Position numbers and translations under genes: made by a program. Shown here one piece after another: positions 12,001-24,000 of a stretch of 27,063 bases of DNA. Position 1 is the first letter of the stretch, and every line of letters begins with the position of its first letter. A model generated the notes under the pieces. The model saw only the letters and a list, made by a program, of their open reading frames with translations, was not told the DNA's origin and made no database searches. The stretch is from Apostichopus californicus (Eukaryota; Echinodermata; Holothuroidea; Aspidochirotida; Stichopodidae), in the NCBI GenBank assembly GCA_020650975.1, contig JAIPMN010007357.1, positions 1 to 27,063 of the forward strand. Direction: 5' to 3'.

Positions 12001-15000
12001 TAGTGCATGGGAAAGTAATGTTAATATGGAGGAAATTACTATCATATTCTACAACTCTCGAAAAACTGTTTACGAAAATGATAGTTATTGTAATAGAATG
12101 TATAGTAGAGCTGCAAGATATACATTACACACAGTTTGTGGAAGGAGTGATTAATATTATGAATACAAAAGAATCCCTGAGTGTAGAAAGGTAGAAACAG
12201 ATATTGTAAGGTGACCACTAACGAGGGAGGCCTCGGCCCCCAGTCAGATTTTCGACTGGACAGTGGAGGGTACAATACTGTCAGTTAGCATGTACTGTAC
12301 TTGACAGTATGTGATTTCCCACCTGCTGTTCATAGCATCACAAGTCCAAAACGAAGTTTTTGAAAGCTCTTTTTAATAAAGGCACATTAACACGTGCAAT
12401 GTGACATTCCAAAGTTGGCTCTTAAGACTAGGTCACAAACAGCATCATTTTTGTTGACAGTCATGTTTTTGAACAACTTAAAGACTGAGAATGTTTTTTG
12501 GGAACCAAAAGATGTAAATGGCAGGGTGTACTACAGTACATGAGGTACTGTACAGTAGGATGTCTCCAAACAATCAGTTGTATCCTACACATTACGTCAC
12601 AATATCCAGTATGGCAAAGAGCATACAGTATGATGCAATGCCGTGTGCTTCTTGCATACTGCAGCCCTTGTTATTGTTGATAAAGTGATGCAAAAACGGT
12701 CGCTGTTGACGACAGTAATTTCCCAGACTGACAAATTTTGTTAATGATGGTGGCAATTGTTTTGTCTTAAGTCATTAGTGAAACTAAAGACTAGAACTTA
12801 ACGAGCTTCAAGTAGTGTTAGATAGCTCGGTGTGAGAAAAATGAAGTAACATGTCCGGTATGACAAATGCTAGGCAGTTTCCTAAACTACAGGACATTTA
12901 AAAGGTCAATGTAGTATTTCGCTGGAGCGTTTGAAATGTGATGCCTACAAATTTTGTTAATGTTGTCTGCAGGTAGAAGTTACAGTACTACCAGTAAAGT
13001 TTATATTAGTTCCTGATCCATTTTATCCTATTTTGGATTGTGGCCAAATTTGTTATATACAACAAAGCCTGTTAAAGAGCTGGCTATGTAGTACATGTTA
13101 GGCCTACCCAGTATTGTGTTGCATTTATTTGCTGTGTAATATTTACGGTTTTTATCATTTTTTTGTCTTTCTAAAGGTAAACATACTAAACAATAACAAA
13201 ATCACCAAAGAAAACATGGCAAAATATACTCTTCTCTCTATTGTTTACAAAATAATAATTTTATCAGATTATTTATTTGTATCTTTTCAAGAAAATTAAA
13301 ATTAAAATTTTACAGTTCCAAAGTAAGTCAACAAATCATCTAACCTAGGACACTTGTCAATACATTATAAGTTGCTATTCTTTCAGTTTTCAGAAATTTC
13401 AGAACGTTCCAGTTAAACACTTTCTGGGATCCACACAAAAGTGCCCCGGTGACATTTTTCCCCTTTCTAAGTGAATTGTTGTACCAGAGATTGTTGTACC
13501 AGCTCTGAAACCAAACTCACCAGTAGACAGGTTGATTATGAAATGTCCCCCACATGTTATGCGATACATCCAATATATTTCAAGGTCTCTTACTTTAATT
13601 AACTCTGTCCCTACTCTCCTGCGCGTTATATAACTTTGTTATTAAAATTACTCGTCGTTATCGAATCGACTTTTGAGGGGACCACGTGGACTAATTACTG
13701 GTTGGTACTGTTAGATCTATGGAGTATGATGGCAAAATGGGACTATAATTTTCATTGTTGCTAAGCATTCATGCGTCCTTAGTTCACCTCTCTCCAGCCG
13801 TCCCCCTGTGCATTGTTCAGAAGCAATGAAGATTCGCCTGAGTGACTGGTAGACGACTCTTCAACTTAGGGAACAACATACTGTACAGTATACCAGGTCA
13901 TGAACTGCCTAGCTTACAGCCAGCCAAACTAAATTGTACTACCTAAAAGGTTATTTATGAGAGTGGGTAATAGGCACTGTATATGAAATATTGCAAAGAC
14001 CCTGGATATATTATAATATACATTATATATAAGATTATATACGTTTGGTTGGTTGGTGTCTATCTTGGTGTAGAGTGCTCTATGTCCGGTGGACAGAGCA
14101 AATATATATATATGTATATATTTAGATGAGAATTAATTGGGACTAGTGGAATGCTAGTAGTTGTCCTCAGAGTTTCACAATTGAGCGACAACTGGTGCAG
14201 TTGTCTGATGATCGCTCAAGGCGTGAAACCCTGAGTAACAACTACTAGTGTTCCACTAGTCTCAACTAATTCTCATCTAATTATATAGATAAATAGATAG
14301 ATAGACAGATAGAGCAAATTTACTGCAGACCTTTTCAGAAGTATATTTTAAAAGTTTTTTTTTCCTTTCACTTCTAAAGCCTCGTTTCAATTGCATTCCG
14401 TTATAAACATGGTCAAAGTGATACCTTAGTGAGCTGTATCTCGAGGGTCTTATCTTTAATAGCACTAATTTATAACGGGATAGTTATTAATATTATCACA
14501 CGACCATGAAGATACGGAATATGCAGTACGTTTTAGCCCTGAAGATCAGTTCAGTATGAGTTCAATTCTAGATACATCATTGCCAAAAAAAGTTTTCAGT
14601 TGCAGTAGCTGGTACTCGGTGACACCAGCTAACGTAGCAACACTACCCGTTACCAGATATTGGCAGCAATAACCGTTGCCTTTGATTATTTGATTCACTG
14701 TAGGATGATTATTAAAGAGTTGTAAGGCCATTGAGCCTTTGAGTAGCTGATTAGTACTAGCAGTACGGAGAAAAACCTTGTAATTCACTTGTTCTCTGAA
14801 AATCTTGCTTTGGTGCAGACCATTGATCTCCATCACAATTTATTCCCTGGAAAAGGCTTGACCTACTTCTGGAGGTCAACTTCTGCAGTACTGTAAATGA
14901 AAGAAGTTAAAGAAAGTAACATATAAACTGCCTTTCTAAAGTTATTGGAATATGCTTGAAAATTGTGTTGTTCGGAGTACGTTTTAACAGTTTTACTGCA

Positions 15001-18000
15001 TTAGGATGTGGTTGGGGGGGGGGGGGGNNNNNNNNNNTAACAGTTTTACTGCATAAGGATGTGGTTGAGGGGTGGTGGGGGGGTAGGGGGTGGGAGGAGG
15101 TGGGTTTTGGGTAGTTGTTGTTGGATGGTGGATCTTGCAGTCTTAATCTTCAATAAATCTCTGCTTTACATACTCTAGCAGTGTAACATGAATTTTGCAG
15201 AATTCAAATTGAAAGTTAACACAGACGCAATCCCAACCATCATCTTTAGCTTAAATGCTATGACAGAGATCTTTGGGAAGAACAACTCTCCCACAAACAG
15301 CTCAAAGAAAGATCATGTTCCATTTGAAAGATATCCTTCTAGTTTATAAAGTCATGTGTGTCTCTGGGCTGTGGTTTTGTAAATCTGTGATGTCATAAGC
15401 TCATAGTGTCACTAAGATCTGGAACCTTTTACTTTTCCATTTGTTTGTATTTTCTTATTTTTCCGGGTGAAATTGCCATCATTTGGGTAGGTCATGTGAC
15501 CAGCTTCAATATTTCACATTCAGCATTTGCAAATCCCCTCGCCACTGTAGAAAATATGGACAGATAACAAATTTGAAGCACATGTGGCTCGAGGAGTCGA
15601 GGATGTCATAATTTATACTTGATCAAGTCTTCAGGCCTTACATGTCAAGATACGTTAAATCTGTGATATCTCCCAAATGGAAATGAGATATCTCTCTTAG
15701 TTGCCTGGGGAAGTTGGTTGTGACAGTTAACCTCTTCTCATAGAGCAATAGTGATGATTGAGTTTGTCTCCGTTGAAATTAGGACTATAAACCCCATTTT
15801 GTTACCAAGCGTTCTTCACTGGCTGGCCAGGTCTGGGTACATCCATCTACGCTATGTACAGTATAGTCTGTCAGTACACAATGCTCACAGTGTATTAAAC
15901 CTGAGTTGTTAACTTATGACCAAATCAGGAGGTATATATACTGTAACATCCTTGTCGTAAGAACGGCCCATTAAATTGCACAGCATTTAGAGCGAACGGT
16001 TACATGTACAGCATTGGATACCAGCAACTTATGGACTGTACAGTAATAACATTGTAAGAGATACATAGTGTTTGCGTTTGTCCTAATAAATAGGTTAGGT
16101 TTTTTTTTTAATGTAGACTTTGTAACTTCAAAAATGACAGATACACAGTAGATTATATAGAAATATAGATCTGTGTAGCAAAGTTAAACAATCGGATAAA
16201 TTTGACAGTTAGGTATGAGGTTGCTGCATGTACCATTCCTCTGTACATGTAAGCTACAGGAATGGTGTAACATAATTTGTCAGCAGGGAACCTCAAATAT
16301 TTTTAAGCATTTTTGGTAGGCAAATGATTTATCTCTTTGTCAGATATTTCATCCTTCAACTTCTTGTATGGATCTGTTTGGGAAAAGAGAAGGCTAAATA
16401 CTGTATGTAAATATTCACTCAGCTGGACCAATCATTGCCATGATCATCATCACATGACAATGTGCTTTTACTGTGGTCAGATCTGACTTATGAGTCATTG
16501 GTCATGGTCAGTGTTAGTGGAAGCTAGCAAGTCCTTGGAAGCAGCATGTATACAGTACATATTCTAATAGGCAGCCACTGTAACGTAGTTTGGTAAAATC
16601 TACAGAATGGCACTTGTAATGCTGAATTGTTAACCCAGGATGACTATGATAAAACTATCTTTCGGTTTTTGTTTTTGTTTCAGAACGTTTTTGAAGAATG
16701 ACCTCAAATTACAATAGTGCTATAGATTAAGTATGTTATAATGAACAAAATTGAAGATTCAAACTTAGTCACTCACGTATGATTTAACCAAATCAATCCC
16801 TTTTCGGTCTTGTCGCCGAAGGCTCAGTAACCTTTGCAATCGTGCTGGCGTGTGTGGGTGTGTGTGTATGTGACGGCTAACGTTTGTGGTTCCCATCTCA
16901 TGAATATTAATAATGAATATTGATATTGTGGGCAGGACTAAACTTTAAAGTATTAAAATGTCAATATCTCTTCAACCGTATGTCCGATTTAGTTCATACT
17001 TAGTATGGTGATGTAACTTAAAAAGTATACGTGTACTGTACATGTTCTTTGTAACAACAGCATTACCTCAGCGATATTTTGGGTGGATGGGGCTTAATGG
17101 GAAATTGTCAAAAGCAGCTTATAAACAAGATATCTCAACAACCAAAAACTGAATCAACGTGATGAGTAGATGTTCCCTTTTGTTTGTGGTTCTCATCTTA
17201 TGAATTTTAATGAGTGGGAGTGGCCTAACATATAATTTAGTTCATACTGGTAATGGTGATGTTGGTATATAATAAGCAAATTGTCATTATGTCTCTAACT
17301 TGATGTCATTAATATTCATCAAATTGGAAGAAATGGCTTTTAAACACAAGACTAGAACCAAATGTTCCATTGATTTCATCCTTGGAATATTAGGTTTGTC
17401 TCACTACATTCATACAATCATGTTGTTTTTTGTGTTCATATCATAAATATTAATTAATCAGTGAACATAAAATTCTTCATCAGATGTCTCTGAAATAGTT
17501 TGTCTAATTAGCTTTATACAAGATGTACTTGGATAATACAATTTAGTATATAGATACATGCCTATGAGGTCATAAACTTTGACCTCATTAATATTCATGC
17601 ATGTATCTGTTGTTATACAATGTTACTAAATAGACTTTGTCAACATGATAACTGATTCCTGGTACCTTCCTATATATACTGCCACATTATTCAATAAATA
17701 ACTTCTCTTCACTTTGGTGTGCACAAGTTCTTGAATATTAAACAAGCATGGCTTACAAGACTTTGAATATGTCTAGGGCATCGGAACCACTAAATGTCTT
17801 TGTTTTCTGGTCGTATATAGTATATATCTCAGTTACTCTTTTTAACATTTTTTGACATCTGCAACATGCATGACTATCTCAAAGAAATTTTCCCAGGGCT
17901 TTCGAAAATTCCTCCCACTGTACGCGGGGTCTTCATTTCAATAAAACCCAAACAGGCTCAGTCTAAGTCTGGTAACAAAATACCAGGGGCCTCAAAAAGA

Positions 18001-21000
18001 AGTGAAGAAATAAAAACCTGCTGCCTCGGTCTGTTTGGGGCTTTACAACATTTTCGCTTCTCCTTTTTCCCTTCGAAATCACCTATTGAGTTGTAGAGGT
18101 CGTGACCTAGGATTGTTGTTGTGGTTAGACACACAGGAATTTGAAGAATGAGGAAGGATTACCTTGGTAGCTTGGTGATCCTGTACTCAGATTCTGACAC
18201 ACTAAGTACAACTAGTCTTTGTGTCTGGCACCCTACTACTATTAAGAGGCAGGAATTCTGCCAGGTAATAATGGCTTAGAAGCAAATTGGGTTCCTACTT
18301 TATATATCAAAATAGTACTGTATGAATCACAGAATTAATTTTGCTGAGGCATTTTCCTTCTATTTTCCCCCATTTTTTTTTTGAGGGTTTTTGTGACATT
18401 TTTCCCTTTCTGTGTTCTTTGTCATTCAATTATTATATTTATTTACTTGTTTATTTATATACTTATTTATTTATATACTTATTTATTTATATACTTATTT
18501 ATTTATATACTTATTTATTTTTATTTACTTGTTTTAGGCTATGATTGTGTATACCTCTGCTACTTTGTACTAAAGTCTGTGGACCTTTTTTGCTAGTTGG
18601 CTTATATGGTACCTGGGAACAGTTACTTCCTAGCAACAAGATATTTATTATAATATTAATATATGGGTTGGTACTGTGACCAGGGAACGATTAACCATGG
18701 TGCAGTATATGTACCAGTCCTAGAATTTCATAAATTTTAGCCACATGTAAGCTAAAACTTGCCAACTGGTGGTGCATAACAATTCTACTGGCTAACTTCA
18801 AATTCCCACTTGCATTTTCCTTGCATTAATACAATTTTAAGCAATATTAATTTTACACCAAGCAGAAAAGTACAAGTGCCCTGTTTTTCGTATTGGCAAA
18901 CAGCGAGATCCTCTGCGTAAATAGCCTGAAATTCCAGGCCTGTATACAGTACATGTTATTGAGGATGTTATGACAAACAATACCAGAAATCTAGGAAATG
19001 CTTACTGTAGAAACATGTGAAAATGCTAACTTATTTTCTGGTGATATTGTGAAGGTGCTGCCACGGAAAGAGAGGGGGGATGGGGAATATTATTGCAATA
19101 TCACTATTTGGCAAACAATTTGTCAGAAAAACATATATAATTGAAATCATAGTGAGTTTGGAAATCAAGAACAGTGAACAAACTTCCAGCCTCCACCGGG
19201 ATTTGAATATAAAGAAATATATCAAGAAATAATTGACTATTGCTGTTTCGGGGAGTGCTTTAATAGGAAGTTATGCGCAGCCGCAATGAGAAATTTGCAA
19301 CCCCATCGTCTGTTGAAACATTGACATTAAAACTTGTCCCGTTTTCAGAATCATAGCGAAAACGTCTCGTAAACTGTTTTGAACAAAACGATTCCCACAT
19401 ATCTCCACCCCCCCCCCCATGGGTCACCTATTAGTGAAAAACTACCTACAGCAGTTATTGCATTTGGTGAAACCCCTGACAATCTGTAGTGAATTGCAGC
19501 AAAACGCGTGCAGCGACACAACGAACCTGGCATTGGAGAGGAATCAAACACCAAGCGAAACGATCATTTTTATGTACACGTAGAAATCCTCTTTTGTGCA
19601 GTACCACCTGTACAGTATAGACGTGAAACCACAATAAGCACTACAAATCACATTTCACCTTTAAACAATTTGGATCCTGAATATCCTAACTTTCAACTGC
19701 ATGCTGTGAAAACATGAATTTAGTATGAACGTAAAATCCTCACATTTTCACGAGTATTTGTCCTATTTGTATGAAATTTGCATTTTCAGTCGCGAAGTAT
19801 AGATCAAACTGCTAGGGCATTGGCCATTGGGGGGGGGGGGGCTCTTTCATCTCATTCACTGAGACGTCAATATGTAAATGTTGTTGTGAACATGGAAAAA
19901 AATTGAACATTTTTGCTCATTAATGTTACAGTAGATGACTATGACAATAGCATACAGATCAAACATCATATACAGTAATCTCATTAAATTTTCATGTACA
20001 CTTCTACAGTAAGAGTGAAAATTTGCTGTAAGACTTCTTTGGGCTCGGGTGATTTGAAAAAGCAGGAGGTTTAATGTTCTTCTTCTCTTTTTTGACATTT
20101 CCTATTTCCCTTCAGTCCGATCTGTTTTGACGTCATCGATGAGGCTTATATTACCAACTGTGGGCACAGTTTCTGGTAAGTATAAGAAAGATGTCTTTAT
20201 GGTCTCAGATATGTCATACATTTTACAATAATTACAACTAAGTTTGGGACAAATATGTGTTGTTCTTTACATGATTCCCATTACAGTATCAATGAAAAGA
20301 GGCTTGTTTGTTGAAGTTACAGTTATGGCAATTAATATACCATCATTTATTATTAAGGGAATATGTTTGCACAACTATATACAGTATATTGTAGACAAAT
20401 CTTCATATCCTTAGAAACTTGTGCCAGTCCCCCCTCCTCTTCCCCTGCCCCTTCCCCTCCCCCCAAGACAGTATCTAAGTACAGTTATTTGCTTTAAACA
20501 CCATGTCTGTCATTATGAAAGGCATCCCTTCCTCTAGCCAGCTATTGGAAGCATACAGTATGTATCATTGGACAGTGGTTTGCTGCATATGGGGGAAATC
20601 CCTGCCAATCAGTTGTTGAATGTATAGAGCGAATTTGCTATAAAGGGGGAAATCCCAATTAACACCGACAGTCCAGTGCTGCAGAAGAATGTTTGAGGGT
20701 GCACTGTACTTTAGCATCTCTCGTCCACTTGAAGTGTAGTGATGACAAGGTCATCAGAGCTCATGAAAAATGCATCACAAGCAACATCTGAAAGCTATTA
20801 ATATATATATACAGATATTGTAAAATTGTATTAAGATGTCACTTTCTTGGCATTGTCATTGGAGAGGTTGTGTTTGCAATTAGGCTTGAACCAACATACG
20901 ATTTACTTTGCATCTCTCTTACTTACCTGTCTCCAAACTACATTTGCACTTCGGAGACAGATAAGTATCATGGCTTGTAAATCACCACCTCTCCCTCCCA

Positions 21001-24000
21001 AACCGGTAAGTCTTTAGGGAATTTGCGTATATTGTCAACAATCGTTGACAGACTGAATTAAGGTAGTCCATTTACAGTTTTACACCATATGAAACCCTAA
21101 TGTTTTACAAAAAATTCCAAAGATACAGAATAAATATATCTTATGAAAGGTATGTGTTTTAATGTTGCGATGTTAATACGTTACATATCACATTTTCCTT
21201 TTTTGTTGTATTATTTGTCTCATTTCAGCTACAGATGTATAACACAGAGCTTGAAAGCGAGAAGCAAATGTCCGAAGTGCAATTTTGCAATAGAAAAAAC
21301 AGATCAAATATTCCCAAATTTTGCTTGTGAGTATTATCAGTCACATCTTAGAACCGACTCTCTCGAAGTCAAGAATTAGGGAACCGTGTTTGCGAACCAT
21401 GTTCTCTGGCCGTTTTTGTGGTTTCGTAGAGTTTGACGTACTTCATAATGTCCCAATGTACGGAAGCATTAACCCCTTACCCTGTAATATTGAACAGGGA
21501 TGTGTTTCTACTTACTAGTGAGGAGGAGAACTTGCAGTGAAATTGTTAAGATCTTCAGCTTTTATTGATAATATTGGCAAATCCTGTTCAATTTTCTAAA
21601 GTTTCATAGAAATAGTTTTCCAAGGCGAGTTGGTTTGAGTCCCTGCATATGGTTCCTTCCAAACTGAATTGCATCCCCTTCGTGGCCTCAGAAAAGACAC
21701 GAGCTGCTGAGATAGACCCCTTGTAAGCAAGCAAGCAAGCAGCTCGACCGTGACAAATTTGCGGACATTCTTGTAAATCATATTTTAATAAAATACAGAC
21801 AAGGCTAAAGGCTTTTGATAAAACAAAGCTTTGATACATTTCTCCCCACTTGTCGTAAAAATCATTCCCGTAAAGAGTTTGGAAAACAATTTCTGATCTG
21901 GTTTGTGGCAGGAAAAATGATTTCAACGTCTTATATTGAAAATTATGAGGACCTACAAGGTATTAGAAGTTGGCATACAGTAGCCTAATTGCTGTAACTG
22001 ACAAATATTACATTTTTCCTCTCTACTGGAATTTCAGTATGGTTTACTGAGTATGTTGGTGTCATAAATTTTTTTTTTGAAATATATTGACTGATCAGAG
22101 GCGATTTGATTGACTTTGTCAAGAACGGAAACAAAAGAATAACAATTATTGCAAAATGAGTCATATTTATCTCCCTGTGTGTATGCCTGTACGGCTTTTG
22201 TGCTCCGTAGAAAAGGCTGTGAACACTAAAAGCACAGCGGTACCTTTATCAGTATTTATTATCAGTTCTGATTTTTGAAGGCTATGCTACTATTTACTGT
22301 ATTCTCTGAGACAATGACAGTTAAGAAAGAATGCAGAAACAATAGTCTTTTGTGTTTATTACCACAAGCCATGGGAATTGAGCACGTTCTCTGTTACATA
22401 TTTATTCGTTATGGAGAGAGGGGGTGAAACAGTTTGTTCCTTTGTCACTCTGTTACAATCATATTTCCCAAAATGTTGACGTGTTTTTTTTTTTTTTTGT
22501 CTTTTGTTTCTTTCACAGTAAATGAATTAATTCTGAAGCATCGTCAAAAGACAGACAAGAGGCCAAAGTTAGGTCATCCGGTGAGTTCTGTCCTCGTTTT
22601 GACCTTTTTTTTACAGTCAAATGAAAACTTTGGTCTGTTTTACATCGTAAAGCGAGCATCCAAAAAGAATAAATTAAAAAAGTATGGCATAGAGGCTCTC
22701 CCCAGATGTCCCATTCATTGGTCCAGCTCGACCCATTTGGCAAACGTCAATCATTTCATTTGCTATTTTATGAAGATTTTTGTGTTGGTTGCTTCATTGG
22801 AACCATGTTTTACTTAATCTCTAATGTCAGCAGTACATTCGTCATCTTAATGTAACATCTATTACAGGTTGACTTTCTAGTGAACTTTAATGCATCTTAA
22901 CAATCTCAATTTTCTTATGGAACTGTTTTATAGGTTTTTGGGAAATGTCAGTGTTTGTCATGTGAGCAAATTATTATCCTCCCCTCCTCTCCCCGCCATC
23001 CCCACCCCCCTCGTCAAAAAAATTCTTTTCCCACAAGGACTGACTTTTTATTGAACTTTCATATCATAATAATCTGAAAGCCGTCTCATTTTCTTAAGGA
23101 ACTGTCTTAAATAATTTTGGTTTATAATTAAGATTGTTTTATCCCGTCACCCATATTCCATTCCAACCAGGGTAACAAAAAAAACATAAAATTGACAGAC
23201 CTAACATGTTATGAACTGTATGATCTTGTATTCTACTGTATCTCAAAAAAAATTCATGCCCCTACCATTCATTTTTAATGATTTTTGATAACTTTTGAAC
23301 CAAATCGGTGTAAGATCTCTAGTTCATTTATTTCTAAAATAAAATTTTAAATTGCCTCGAAAAAATTCCATATACTGTACTGTACTGAAGAAAAACTACA
23401 TTGATGGTAGAATTCTGTATACTTTCAGTACACAGACAAGAAATGACAGAAACGACACACCGTAAATCGTGTATTTGCCGTTAGAATTTAAAACAAAAGG
23501 CATAATTACACATGTATGTATCAGTAAACCCTTCTACTGTGACTCTCTCGGTGGTCTGGCCGTGAGAATCTTCATTTCCTCCCACCTCCCCCCCCTATCT
23601 CATTAATTTCATCGTAATTTGAAATTTTCTTTATATTTGTGTTTTTGTTTTTTCCCTTTGCGTAAAATATAGCACAATAGTCATATATCTGACCTTCATG
23701 AACTGATGGCTGATCCTGATAAATGGGGCTTGACAGAAGTTAACAAGGCTTTAGAATTTCTGATTAGCAAGAAGAGAAAATTGGAATTGGTGAGTGCTTT
23801 TTTTTCTTTTCATTTCTTATAGCTCTTAGAGAAGTTGAAATTTTCCTCTTCTACCTGTTAAGAATTTTTGTAAATACATATTGGTTAGCCTTGGGTACGT
23901 TTCAGGCCTAGAATTTCACAATGTTAGACATACAGCACGGTTGCTGGAAAAGACCTAAAAAGGATGCCAGTGCGTAACACAAATCTACAGGCTTAAAATC

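Larger units (their letters stand above)
14313..16799. other. COP1 intron 1 segment around the assembly gap
   Basis: Apart from the gap and the G-rich stretch, no gene is recognised. A minus-strand open frame of 96 codons (14546-14836) has no visible family motif and is probably chance. Confidence 0.55.

Noticed and set aside
14546-14836. 96-codon minus-strand open frame in COP1 intron 1
   Set aside because: No domain, no splice context, no sign of a transposon or conserved protein; cannot be supported.
17866-18096. 76-codon plus-strand open frame in intron 1 as an extra COP1 exon
   Set aside because: Exon 1 joins exon 2 in phase through the Cys51 codon, so no exon is needed, and the peptide has no resemblance to COP1.
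21588-21926. 112-codon minus-strand open frame in COP1 intron 3
   Set aside because: No recognisable domain, and overlapping open frames suggest chance.
22434-22817. 127-codon plus-strand open frame
   Set aside because: It is COP1 exon 4 read through into both flanking introns; only 22519-22580 matches COP1 and it has canonical splice sites.
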